Shown: piece after piece, positions 1 to 9,056 of the stretch
How the letters are laid out: each line of letters opens with the position of its first letter
Position numbering within the stretch: position 1 is the stretch's first letter
Source: Fuerstiella sp.
GTDB taxonomy: Bacteria > Planctomycetota > Planctomycetia > Planctomycetales > Planctomycetaceae
Length of the DNA stretch: 54,877 nt
Assembly (NCBI GenBank): GCA_022843805.1
Contig: JALHMY010000064.1
Coordinates: 1 to 54,877, forward strand
Direction: 5' to 3'
The notes under the pieces: model-generated
The model's database searches: none
Told to the model about the DNA's origin: nothing
Seen by the model: the letters and a program-made list of their open reading frames with translations, nothing else
Translations under genes and position numbers: made by a program

Positions 1-77
1 AAACGAATACGTTGGCGCGTAACAGTATTTCAAGCCTAAAACTACCCAAATCACGCACTTAACCGTCTTTTCACCAT

Positions 78-252
78 CCCAGGGCGAGGCTCCTGCCGAG
101 CTTTTTTCGGCTCAGCAGGAGCTTCGCCCTCCCGGGTGCTTTTTCGGCTCAGCAGGAGCTTCGCCCTCCCGGGTGCTTTTTCGGCTCAGCAGGAGCTTCG
201 CCCTCCCGGGTGCTTTTTTTCGGCTCAGCAGGAGCTTCGCCCTCCCGGGTGC
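78..252. repeat. Palindromic repeat cluster (GGAG-type, four tandem copies)
   Basis: One forward arm, AGGGCGAGGCTCCTGCCGAG, starts near 81. Four inverted arms follow (CGGCTCAGCAGGAGCTTCGC then CCTCCC) at about 108, 145, 182 and 221, at intervals of 37 to 39 bases and separated by T-rich spacers. Related copies occur at 36767-37106 and 49078-49141. The cluster lies just downstream of the cytidylate kinase gene on the minus strand. Read from the inverted arm, each unit starts GGGAGGGC, so it may be a REP-like element with a GGAG head. Confidence 0.85.
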
Positions 253-285
253 CGTGGTTATTGGTTTTTTCAACAGCCACTCGCA

Positions 286-942
286 TTAGGGCGTCCTTGG
301 GCCTGCCAGAACCTGTTTGGCCATCGATTCCACGACCTGAGCAATGGTCAGGTGGGACGTGTCCACGATAATCGCATTTTCCGCCGGCTTCATCGGGGCG
401 TGTTCGCGAGTTTCATCGCGATCGTCACGCTGTCGCAGCTGATCACGTACGATATTCAGGGGCAGATTCGATCCTTTGGCAGCCAGTTCCTGCTGGCGAC
501 GCCATGCGCGTGCGTCAATATTGGCTGTCACAAAAAATTTATGTTCGGCTTCGGGGAAGACAACTGTTCCCTGATCTCGCCCCTCGGTAACCAGACTGCC
601 CTGTCGACCGATTTGTCGCTGCAATTCGACCAGGCGAGCACGTACGGACGGGTTAGAGGCGACGATTGAGGAGACTGCTGTGACCTCAGGCGTTCGAATC
701 GCTGTCGTAACGTCTTCACCGTTCAGAAGCAGTCGGGCTCCTTCGAATTCGATTTTCAGATTCCGGACGTGCATGGCAACCTGATCAGAATTTGATTCGT
801 CAATGCCAGCCTTCAGTATGGCCAGAGCAACAGCGCGATACATGGCACCTGTATCCAGGAACCTGACGTCCAGACGCTCGGCGAGGATTTTTGCGACAGT
901 GCTTTTGCCGGAACCGGCCGGTCCATCGATCGTGACAATCAT
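286..942 (-). CDS. cmk: Cytidylate kinase
   Basis: Cytoplasmic (d)CMP kinase that transfers phosphate from ATP to CMP or dCMP for nucleotide precursor supply. The 218-residue protein has the usual length for the family. It opens with a P-loop, GPAGSGKST, at residues 7-15, followed by the LDTGAMYRA segment typical of Cmk near residues 30-38. The GRDQGTVVFPEA stretch in the middle and an Arg-rich lid (RQRDDRDETRE) also fit. The gene begins 24 bases after the upstream GH38/GH57-like gene on the same strand, so the two are probably co-transcribed. A palindromic repeat cluster follows its 3' end. Identification is strong from motifs and length. Confidence 0.96.
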   Translation of the reverse strand: MIVTIDGPAGSGKSTVAKILAERLDVRFLDTGAMYRAVALAILKAGIDESNSDQVAMHVRNLKIEFEGARLLLNGEDVTTAIRTPEVTAVSSIVASNPSVRARLVELQRQIGRQGSLVTEGRDQGTVVFPEAEHKFFVTANIDARAWRRQQELAAKGSNLPLNIVRDQLRQRDDRDETREHAPMKPAENAIIVDTSHLTIAQVVESMAKQVLAGPRTP

Positions 943-966
943 AATCTGCCAAATTCTGCATCGGCC

Positions 967-3951
967 TCAAAACGAAAATTCCAGCTCCCGCAGCTGAAAT
1001 GCTCCCAGATGAATCGTCACTCCATCTTCCTGAATTTCGAGCGGTTCAGTCACTCGTCCATCCCCATCGATCAGGCAGGCAGTGTGGGGACGACGAGCCA
1101 TTCGGAACCCACAGGAAACCGCGATCCCTTCGGTCTCAATTAAGGTACATCGAATGCGAATCGATTTCGCAGGATTATCGTCGGCATTTTCCCGGGTTTC
1201 GGGCGAATCGATCACTCTGGTTCTGGCCAGCATTACGTTTCGAGCGGTCAGTCCAAGCAGCCATCCGCTGGCCGCTTTGGGAACTCGGTCGTTAGTCTGC
1301 ACAACGATGGGTGGCGTCATGGCGTCCAGAGCACAGCGATGAGGAACCGGCTGGTCAAAGTCGATTGTGAACAGAAATTCGCGGCTGACTTCTCCTTCAC
1401 AGATCAGCAGACTGTCAATCATGCGTGGCCCGGTTCGTCGGTGCCAGGGTCTTCCGTGAGTTGTCACCGTCAGCCGCTGATGATCCCCTGCAACCTCAAA
1501 AAAGTCAGGCGACTCGATGCGGTCACCGCGAAAGCCAGCCGTCTGCCCGGCCACGCTGCGCGAAACTGCGGCAAGTTCACTTTCCCATGCGAATCGACAT
1601 CCGAAGTAAGTCATCCACGGGTTACCACTAACCGGATCCTCCATCGGCTCAAAGTTCAGTCGAATGAAGATTCGGGGGAGAAAGCGATGCACGGACGTTG
1701 TTTGTCGGCAGACTCCGAGCACGCGGTCGTCGGTTGGAGAACGAATTTCGACAATCGTTTCGACTTCACCAGTCAGGGCAGTGGAGGTGAGTACTCGCGA
1801 TTCCACAAGTCTGGTCGTTGCATACCATGTGGACACAGTTGCCGATCCTGAATTGTCATCGCTGACCGGCACTTTTTGTTCGCGCTCATAACGGAAAGCC
1901 ACGTGCTGGCTGAGTCGGTTTGTGCGAGTCTGGAAGTAAGTCACGGATTCAATTCCGCCGTGCCGGGGGCTCATGCTGACTTCAAAATGCCGGTTTCGCA
2001 GCATCAGCTGTTCAGCCAGTGGCGGTTCATTTCGAGGCGGCTTAAGCGGAGAAACTGCCTTTTGCTGGCCAGCCTCTGTCAGCCATACAAATCCCCCCGG
2101 AGGAAGTCGAACAGACAACTGATGGTTGTCCGGACCCACGCAAAGTCCCTCCACCGCCTGGTTCTCTGCCGGCAGCTGCCAGTCTGCCGGCCACCTCGTC
2201 AGGCAGGTCCGGCCAAACGGCAATGAATTAAAGATCAGCTGACCCCGTAAGGGCGACGGCAGGTGAGGAATTCGATCGAGCAGTGAAGCCGTCAGGTCGG
2301 TTATCAGCTGATTCACTTCTGTAAGCAGCTTGTCGGCCACAGCGAACTGTTCAGAGATTCGACTGGATTCGGCACTGCCAATATCGGCATGCTCGTCTTC
2401 CTGTTCGAGCATTTCCCTGACAAGCCGCGACATCTGTTTGACGTCGTTGTCCGGTTTTGGGCGACACTTCTGCATTACCGTCACGGCCTGAAGCACTGAA
2501 GCTGACGACAATGCACGCCAGAGAAGAAACAACGCTGCGGGCCCGGAAACTGGTGACTCGGTTTTCAAAACAGCCGACTGGATCAGCGCCGGACTCAGGT
2601 ATTCCCCGTGTTCAAAACGTTGGCGACTGCGGTACGTCGCCATTCGAGATGTCAGAGTATCGACCGTTACAAACTCGCCGAGAACAGGCGCGTAATCGGC
2701 ACAGGTTCGAAGATCGCTCAGCCACGGGCTGCTGAGCTTTGGCAGTCTTGCCAGATAAAGGACGGCGACGGTGTCATCCTGCATGCTCTCCCGGAATCGA
2801 TCGGGAAGTTTGAGCACCGATACGGCGCTGTCGATCGCCAGAGGGATCCTTGACGTCGCTGCCAGGGCAGATCCGTCGGCTGATTCCCAGTCAAACTGGG
2901 ACCGCTCGCGATCCGGGTAAATTCCGTCGTCAAGGGCAACGTGACATGCGGCCTGATATCCAAAATGCACCAGAAATTCGGGAAGGGACGCAAGCAGGCC
3001 GAAACGACGTCGAGCCCACTGAGCAGGCTGGTAATTCAAAGTCGATTGCAGCAGTTCCCTCGCACAGGCCATGTCTTCGAGGAGTGTGACGGGGGCGACA
3101 AGGCCGCTGCGAACTTCCGTCAGATGCCCGGTCAGAAGTGACAGATTTCCTGATGCAGTCTGTTGCTGAAACTCATGAACGAATTTTTCTGAATCTGTCG
3201 CCCACTGGATCACTTCTGCGGCAGTGGCCGTCAGATTCAAATGGGGTGTTGTGGCAAACAGTTCAGCAAGTTCGTCAGCCGATTGTGAAGGGCCGGGAAT
3301 GCACAAATCCACCAGCAGGCAGTCGAGCGGATAGAACTTTTCCCGAGTTTCCCTCAGATGTTCGAAGCACTTCTGCAGGCCGAGTTTTGTGGCTTCTGCG
3401 TCTCCCGCCAGCGAGGCTTTGGCGGCGGCCGTCATTTCACGATTCAGAAACGATTCGTCCGGGTCCACGAAATGGTGCATACGTCGGCTGAGCAGAATGA
3501 CCATCAGGTAGGCGGTGCCGAACGCCATAAAGTCATCAGGCACCTGCAGAAACGGCCTCACTGATAAAATGGGATCATCCGGAGTGGGATCATCGGACCT
3601 GGCCGGAAAAAGCGATTCAATTGCTGCAGTCCATTCGGTTCTTACTGTGCATTCTCGCAGGACCGAATGGATTTGTGTTTGAGAATCCTGCTGCCATTGA
3701 TGGGGCATCCAGTCTTCAGTAGCTGTGGGCACCAGGAGAATATGTCGCCCCGTGAACTGGCGCAGCATGTCGGGATGCCGAATCTTTGGAATGCAGCCGC
3801 ATTGAGCAATCAACACCGGGTGCCATGCAGCGGCGAACGCATTCAGCAGGCTTTCGGCAGGTTCGTCCGCCAGATCCGTGGGCAGATCTTCGACCGTGTA
3901 ACCCGGGATAAAGACGGAAATTTCATCAAAATCATATCGGTCGGGCATCAT
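967..3951 (-). CDS. GH38/GH57-like glycoside hydrolase-type protein (function uncertain)
   Basis: A large protein of about 994 residues, without signal peptide or membrane segment, so probably cytoplasmic. The C-terminal third resembles the beta-sandwich of GH38 alpha-mannosidases: a stretch reading NRHFEVSMSPRHGGIESVTY followed by beta-rich sequence. The central part has a segment, FGYQAACHVALDDGIYP, reminiscent of GH38/GH57-type barrels. I do not see the canonical GH38 catalytic HxDxGW motif at the N-terminus, so activity is uncertain. I chose the ATG at 3951 (protein begins MMPDRYDFDE); an in-frame TTG at 3987 would add 12 residues, and neither start has a good ribosome binding site. It ends 24 bases before cmk. 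Confidence 0.75.
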   Translation of the reverse strand: MMPDRYDFDEISVFIPGYTVEDLPTDLADEPAESLLNAFAAAWHPVLIAQCGCIPKIRHPDMLRQFTGRHILLVPTATEDWMPHQWQQDSQTQIHSVLRECTVRTEWTAAIESLFPARSDDPTPDDPILSVRPFLQVPDDFMAFGTAYLMVILLSRRMHHFVDPDESFLNREMTAAAKASLAGDAEATKLGLQKCFEHLRETREKFYPLDCLLVDLCIPGPSQSADELAELFATTPHLNLTATAAEVIQWATDSEKFVHEFQQQTASGNLSLLTGHLTEVRSGLVAPVTLLEDMACARELLQSTLNYQPAQWARRRFGLLASLPEFLVHFGYQAACHVALDDGIYPDRERSQFDWESADGSALAATSRIPLAIDSAVSVLKLPDRFRESMQDDTVAVLYLARLPKLSSPWLSDLRTCADYAPVLGEFVTVDTLTSRMATYRSRQRFEHGEYLSPALIQSAVLKTESPVSGPAALFLLWRALSSASVLQAVTVMQKCRPKPDNDVKQMSRLVREMLEQEDEHADIGSAESSRISEQFAVADKLLTEVNQLITDLTASLLDRIPHLPSPLRGQLIFNSLPFGRTCLTRWPADWQLPAENQAVEGLCVGPDNHQLSVRLPPGGFVWLTEAGQQKAVSPLKPPRNEPPLAEQLMLRNRHFEVSMSPRHGGIESVTYFQTRTNRLSQHVAFRYEREQKVPVSDDNSGSATVSTWYATTRLVESRVLTSTALTGEVETIVEIRSPTDDRVLGVCRQTTSVHRFLPRIFIRLNFEPMEDPVSGNPWMTYFGCRFAWESELAAVSRSVAGQTAGFRGDRIESPDFFEVAGDHQRLTVTTHGRPWHRRTGPRMIDSLLICEGEVSREFLFTIDFDQPVPHRCALDAMTPPIVVQTNDRVPKAASGWLLGLTARNVMLARTRVIDSPETRENADDNPAKSIRIRCTLIETEGIAVSCGFRMARRPHTACLIDGDGRVTEPLEIQEDGVTIHLGAFQLRELEFSF

Positions 3952-4456
3952 GAGGCGTAATGTAGCGGACGTCAGCTCCCGCGGCAAAGTGGGCTCATGT
4001 TTTCTTTATTCTGCAGGTGCCGGACACGCAGATACGGCAGAAAAATGAAAAATGAGTTGGTTTTGAAGGCACGAAGAATATGACGCGAGTACAGGCAAGT
4101 AGTCGATAGGGTCCATTGAACTAAGGATTTCGCCGCTTTTTTGGGTTTTCGGGAACTTCATTTGCGTTCCGATCGTCAAAGACGAGTGCTTTGTCAGGCT
4201 TTGAGTTTCGGGTAGGACGATAAAGCGTTGAACTCGGGTCGTAGCGGTTTTGAATGCAGAAGAAATGCGATTCAAATTGACGCTTGATGTTGCCGTAAGG
4301 CAACAGAGTTGTCAGCATTCTTCAAAATTGATTGACGGGACCGGAAATCTGCTGGTAACTTTGACTTGTGAACGCAGCGGAAATGCGGTGGTGGCAGTTG
4401 TCCGGGTGCTTTTGGACTCTGATTCTCGGAATTGAATTTCCAGTTGAGGCGGAAAC
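3952..4456. other. Divergent intergenic region with a stray repeat fragment
   Basis: This 505-base gap separates the minus-strand GH38/GH57-like gene from the plus-strand PilM-like gene and should hold both promoters, although I see no confident box. At 4186-4216 it carries GTGCTTTGTCAGGCTTTGAG followed by TTTCGGGTAG, which is the left end of the 582-bp repeat at 28361-29982. That shows the element is dispersed and not confined to one place. I see no gene here. Confidence 0.6.
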
Positions 4457-6805
4457 ATGGCAGAAGTAAAAAGTGCCTGGGGAATTGATATTGGTCAGGC
4501 AGGCCTGAAGGCGATTCGTCTTCGAACATCGGAAGATGGTCGAAAGGTGGTGGCAACGGCGTTTGATTACGTGCCACACCCGAAGATTTTGAGTCAGCCG
4601 GATGCGATACCTGAAGAGTTGATCCGTCAGGCGATGACGACGTTTCTGGAACGCAATAAGCTGGATGGGGATCTGATTGCCATCAGTGTGCCTGGTCAGA
4701 GTTCACTGGCCAAGTTCATTAAGCTTCCGCCAGTGGAGGCTGGCAAGGTGGCGGAGATCGTGCGCTATGAGGCTCGTCAGCAGATTCCGTTCGATTTGAA
4801 CGAAGTGATCTGGGATTATCAGCCGATTGGTGGCGGAGCCGAAGAGAGTGGTTTCATGCTGGAGGCCGAAGTCGGCCTGTTTGCCATGAAGCGTGATCTG
4901 ATCAATGAGGCGATGAAGCCTTTCACGACGAATGGTAAAGAGATTGAGCTGATCCAGATCGCTCCTCTGGCGATTTATAACTATTTGTCGTACGACGTAC
5001 TGGGATTTCGAAAGACGGCGGAAGCCCCTGAGCCTCCGTCATCCGAAGACTACTACGTCATGCTGGATATGGGTGCGGACAACACCACCCTGCTGGTATC
5101 CAATGGTCGAAGTATCTGGATTCGAAACGTTCCCATCGGGGGCAATCATTTTACGCGTGCGTTGACACGCGAGATGAAACTGACGTTTGCCAAGGCGGAG
5201 CATTTGAAGTGCAACGCGACCAAGGCACCGGATCCGAAGGCTGTGTTTCAGGCCATGCGGCCTGTGTTTAATGACTATGTCTCTGAAATTCAGCGATCGA
5301 TTGGTTATTTTGGAAGTGTCAACCGATCCGCCAAAATTCGGCGGGTGATTGGGGTGGGCAACGGCTTCCGTCTCGCGGGTCTTCAGAAGTTCCTTCAGCA
5401 GAATCTTCAGTATGAAGTTGCCCGGCTGGACAGTCTTGAGGGTGTCACTGGTGATGCTGTTCTCACCGATCCGGTCTTCCTCGACAATATGATGACGTTT
5501 GCCGTTCCGTACGGCCTGGCGCTGCAGGCCATTGGACAGACTCGTATTCGCACGAACCTTCTGCCGCCGGAAATTATGGTGGCTCGAAAAATTCGCAGCA
5601 AGAAGCCATGGGCTGTGGCTGCGGCCGCTGGTCTGATGCTGGCCATGGGCATCGGAACGATGGGAAGTGCGGCGGTTCTGAAATCCTACAGTGAAGGTAC
5701 GTGGGATGCGGCAGAGAAGGAAGTCTCGGGGCTGCAGAGCACAGTGTCCTCGAATACTTCAGCGTTTACCGCGGAAAAAGGGGCACATGATGCAGTGATT
5801 GCAGACATTGCCCAGCTTGTGGCACCGCTTGAGCGGCGAGTACTCTGGTCAGAATTGCTGAAGGCGATTAACGAATGTCTGCCGCGGGACGAAGGAGATG
5901 CCCTGGACGAATCGGATCTCACTTTGCAGAAGAAGATTCGTATTGAGACGATTGCGACCAAGCGGGTCGAGGATCTCGCTTCCTGGCATCAGGCACTGAT
6001 TGACGGGAAACTGGGCGAAGAATTCATGGGCAAGGATGCAGAAGCTGCCCCGTCCGGAAAAGGCTATATCGTGACGCTGCGTGGTTATCATTTGTATGAC
6101 AACCGTGACAAAATCGACGGAAAGGACAAAGTTCCGTTCGAGGAGCGAGGCAGCCTGTTTACTCGAAATACCCTGATGACCAATCTTCGTGAGTGGGTGA
6201 TTGAACGAGGTGGAGTGGAAACGCCGGTTGGAAAAATCGGAATTTCTCATCCGATCGTGGTCAGCAATGTTCCTGGAAAGTTTCGTTATGACCCCAATGC
6301 TCGCATTGGCGAACAGGGAACAATGATGACCGGGGGCGGTGCTTCCGGCATGGGCATGGGCATGGGGGCCGGCATGGGCATGATGGGCGGTGATTCGGGC
6401 TATGGCATGGGCGGAGATGCCGGTGCTGCTGGCATGATGTCCGGAATGATGACGCCCGGAATGTCGACTCCCGGAATGATGACACCAGGCATGGGTGGCG
6501 GTGCGGCAGGTCTGGGTGCTCCCGGAATGGGAGCCGGAGGTCTGGGTGCTCCCGGCTATGGTCAGGCCGGAATGGGAGCTCAGGGTCTGAGCGGAGGTCC
6601 GGCGCCTTCGGGAGCCGGAGGTCGAGTGCAGTTCGCCGATGAGGAACGTGCGGAAATTAAGATTCTGGATCGACATGATTTTGTACTGCAGTTTGTATGG
6701 AAGCCGACCATCGAACGGGATCGCGCAGCTACACCCCCGGCCGAGTCTGGAGGCGGTGACGCGGCTGCACCTGCCGGAGATGCAGCGGCTGAGCCTTCCG
6801 CATAA
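4457..6805 (+). CDS. PilM-like actin-fold protein with C-terminal membrane segment and Gly/Met-rich tail
   Basis: Residues 1-380 match type IV pilus assembly ATPase PilM: it starts SAWGIDIGQAGLKAIRL (phosphate-1-like loop), then LPPVEAGKVAEIVRYEARQQIPF, the classic PilM segment, and YYVMLDMGADNTTLLV (second phosphate loop). A hydrophobic segment near residues 388-410 (WAVAAAAGLMLAMGIGT) and a following helical region resemble PilN, so this looks like a PilM-PilN fusion. From about residue 615 the chain becomes Gly/Met rich with TPGM repeats, and it ends in an Ala/Pro tail. At 782 residues it is more than twice the length of PilM. It is first in a three-gene operon ending at the terminator at 11554. 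It may anchor a pilus- or secretion-like inner-membrane platform (inference). Confidence 0.85.
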   Translation: MAEVKSAWGIDIGQAGLKAIRLRTSEDGRKVVATAFDYVPHPKILSQPDAIPEELIRQAMTTFLERNKLDGDLIAISVPGQSSLAKFIKLPPVEAGKVAEIVRYEARQQIPFDLNEVIWDYQPIGGGAEESGFMLEAEVGLFAMKRDLINEAMKPFTTNGKEIELIQIAPLAIYNYLSYDVLGFRKTAEAPEPPSSEDYYVMLDMGADNTTLLVSNGRSIWIRNVPIGGNHFTRALTREMKLTFAKAEHLKCNATKAPDPKAVFQAMRPVFNDYVSEIQRSIGYFGSVNRSAKIRRVIGVGNGFRLAGLQKFLQQNLQYEVARLDSLEGVTGDAVLTDPVFLDNMMTFAVPYGLALQAIGQTRIRTNLLPPEIMVARKIRSKKPWAVAAAAGLMLAMGIGTMGSAAVLKSYSEGTWDAAEKEVSGLQSTVSSNTSAFTAEKGAHDAVIADIAQLVAPLERRVLWSELLKAINECLPRDEGDALDESDLTLQKKIRIETIATKRVEDLASWHQALIDGKLGEEFMGKDAEAAPSGKGYIVTLRGYHLYDNRDKIDGKDKVPFEERGSLFTRNTLMTNLREWVIERGGVETPVGKIGISHPIVVSNVPGKFRYDPNARIGEQGTMMTGGGASGMGMGMGAGMGMMGGDSGYGMGGDAGAAGMMSGMMTPGMSTPGMMTPGMGGGAAGLGAPGMGAGGLGAPGYGQAGMGAQGLSGGPAPSGAGGRVQFADEERAEIKILDRHDFVLQFVWKPTIERDRAATPPAESGGGDAAAPAGDAAAEPSA

Positions 6806-6880
6806 CTCGTTTCTGTGTTGAACTGAATTGACAGATGATTGTTTCGTTGAAGATCGTTGTTCGTAAGCAGGATTGTTGAT

Positions 6881-8893
6881 ATGGACCAGTTGAAGCCTCT
6901 GATTAAGCATCATTACTGGATCTGTTTTGGATTCGCCGTCATTTTTATCGTCGCCGGATGGTGGGTGGCCGGGGGAGCGCTTGCAGAAGCAACAGCGGCC
7001 CGCAAGACCAAGGTGGATGCTGCATTTGGCAGTTCCACTCAGGGGGCAACAGCGCCAAATCCCTCCTGGATTGAAGCGGCTAAAAAAGTCAACGATGCGG
7101 ACCGGAAGGCATTTGACGAATCTTCCCGGGCTCTGTGGGTGCGCCAGAAAAACGCGAGAGTCTGGCATCCTGCGATGCAGGAAGAGATTAAGTCCGTTCC
7201 TTATAACGGCCAGATTGCCCGAGCATCGACTCGAAGTAAGTGGGGCCACCTTTATCAGGAACAGATCGAAGAGCTGATTAAGATCGTCAACCCGTTCAAT
7301 ATGAAGGATGGTTCTGGTCTGGTTGTTATTGATGATCGGCGTCTGAATCATAGGCCGTTTGGGACCTGGAGGCTGAAATCACCGACGTCAGATGAAATCT
7401 GGAAGAGCCAGGAAGATATTTGGCTCTGGAAGTCGCTGCTGACATCTCTTGCCCGAGTGAACGAAGGTGCCAGTCGAATCACAGATGCGTCTCTTCGCGA
7501 AATTCGCGCCCTGCGTTTACGCGGTGGAGATCCGGAATATGTGCCCACGGCAGGTGGAGGCGGAGGAGGCGGAGCAGCAGGTGGTTTTGGAGGTGACGGC
7601 GGAGAAGGCGGGACTCCGGGCGGCGGTGGCATGATGATGATGATGGGAGAAATGGGCGGTGGCGCTATGGGCGGTGCTGGCGGTGGGCCGACAGGACCGT
7701 GGAAAGCGTTCGAAGGCTCCGTTTCCATGGATCTGCTTGCCGAACAGTTTGGTCCGGTGAGTGGCGGAGGCGGTGGCATGGGTGCCATGGCTGGCGGATT
7801 TGGTGAAGCCGGTGGCGGTGGCGGTGGCGCGACACTCGATGGAGAAGCGGGCATGGCTGGGATGGGAGTTGGTGCATCTGCTGGTGACGCTGACCGATAT
7901 GTCCACGATGCAGACACGCTGCCCTATAAAACCCGTGCATTTTTCCTGCATGTGCGAATTCGAGAAGACCAGGTTCCTCGTTTGCTCGCCGAACTAACCG
8001 ACTCTGAGTTTCCAGTGGAAATCGTCAGAGTTGACCTCAAAACGTTTGGAGCTCGAGGCACGTCGGGCGGCGGAATGGGCGATATGTTTTCCGGCGGTGC
8101 CGGTATGGGCGGGGCCGGTATGGGCGGCGCGATGATGGGAATGGCCGAAGGCGCCATGGGTGAGGGCGTCATGGCGGGCGGTGGCGCAGGAATGGATTTT
8201 GGGCGAGAAATGGAAGACTCCTCAATGTCGCTCGACGCCGGGATGGCTGAAGGCGGAATTGGTATGATGACACCCGGAATGATGACTCCCGGGATGGAGG
8301 GTGGAGGAGTGATGGCTGGCGGAGCCGCTGGCGATATGGGTTATGGCGGAGTTGGGTATGGTGGCGCTGGATCTGGATATGGTCTGGGAGGAGATGCATC
8401 CGGGGTCAATGCACGGGAACAGATGACTGCTAAACAGGCATTGAGTGCCGCAATGAGTGACCCACTTCTTGTTGATCTTCGAGTTGCCGGTTTGATGACT
8501 CTGTACCAGACAAAAGAAGAAGTCGTCGCAGAGACGGCAACAGAAGCAGCGGCCACGCAGGAAGCTGCAACTGCCCCGCCGGAGACTCCCAATGCTGGTG
8601 GAACCGTCGATCCCGCAGCAGTGACCCCTGCAGACCCGGCAGCGCCTGCTGATCCTTCAGTACCGGCAGATCCAGCGGCGCCCGCCTCACCTGATGGAGT
8701 TGCACCGGCGGCCGGGGACTCTGCGACAACCCCAGCTCCCGCAGATCCTGCCGCTCCTTCGCTCGACCCTGCTGCTGATCCTGGTGCATCCGCTCCAGCA
8801 TCTCCTGACCCCGCTGCCGCCGGGAATAATCCCGGGGCGGTACCGGCTGGTGAGGCACCAGCGGCTGAGCCACCGGGAATCGGGACTTTATAA
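6881..8893 (+). CDS. Single-pass membrane protein of the PilM-like operon, Gly/Met- and Pro/Ala-rich
   Basis: Begins 75 bases after the PilM-like gene. The ATG at 6881 (MDQLKPLIKHHYW) is preferred because it has AGCAGG upstream; an in-frame TTG at 6857 also exists. One N-terminal membrane segment (ICFGFAVIFIVAGWWV, about residues 14-30) is followed by a soluble region, a Gly/Met-rich stretch around 215-345, a short folded part (FFLHVRIREDQVPRLLAEL), a second Gly/Met-rich stretch with MMTPGM motifs, and a C-terminal tail dominated by PADPAAP-like repeats. Topology and position recall PilO, a bitopic partner of PilM/PilN, but I see no convincing family signature. About 670 residues. Confidence 0.8.
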   Translation: MDQLKPLIKHHYWICFGFAVIFIVAGWWVAGGALAEATAARKTKVDAAFGSSTQGATAPNPSWIEAAKKVNDADRKAFDESSRALWVRQKNARVWHPAMQEEIKSVPYNGQIARASTRSKWGHLYQEQIEELIKIVNPFNMKDGSGLVVIDDRRLNHRPFGTWRLKSPTSDEIWKSQEDIWLWKSLLTSLARVNEGASRITDASLREIRALRLRGGDPEYVPTAGGGGGGGAAGGFGGDGGEGGTPGGGGMMMMMGEMGGGAMGGAGGGPTGPWKAFEGSVSMDLLAEQFGPVSGGGGGMGAMAGGFGEAGGGGGGATLDGEAGMAGMGVGASAGDADRYVHDADTLPYKTRAFFLHVRIREDQVPRLLAELTDSEFPVEIVRVDLKTFGARGTSGGGMGDMFSGGAGMGGAGMGGAMMGMAEGAMGEGVMAGGGAGMDFGREMEDSSMSLDAGMAEGGIGMMTPGMMTPGMEGGGVMAGGAAGDMGYGGVGYGGAGSGYGLGGDASGVNAREQMTAKQALSAAMSDPLLVDLRVAGLMTLYQTKEEVVAETATEAAATQEAATAPPETPNAGGTVDPAAVTPADPAAPADPSVPADPAAPASPDGVAPAAGDSATTPAPADPAAPSLDPAADPGASAPASPDPAAAGNNPGAVPAGEAPAAEPPGIGTL

Positions 8894-9056
8894 ATGTGAT
8901 TCTGGCTGAGGTTTTTTTTGGCTGAATACTGATTAAAGAGCTTGTTTAACTGGCATTGTTGCAACTGAATGGTTTGAAACTGAATGGTTTGAAACTGACG
9001 GGGTTGAAATCGAAACTTCAGCAAAACTTTGTCAGGTTTGATTGAGGGATAGACAG

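Noticed and set aside
136..669. Plus-strand open frame of 177 codons over the repeat cluster and cmk
   Set aside because: It is the antisense of cmk and its first part is the tandem repeat.
5849..7351. Minus-strand open frame of 500 codons
   Set aside because: Antisense shadow of the PilM-like gene and its neighbour; the His/Ser-rich product reflects the Gly/Met-rich codons on the other strand.
8341..9024. Minus-strand frame rich in Gly/Ala
   Set aside because: Antisense of the Pro/Ala-rich tail of the second PilM-operon gene; no start signal.
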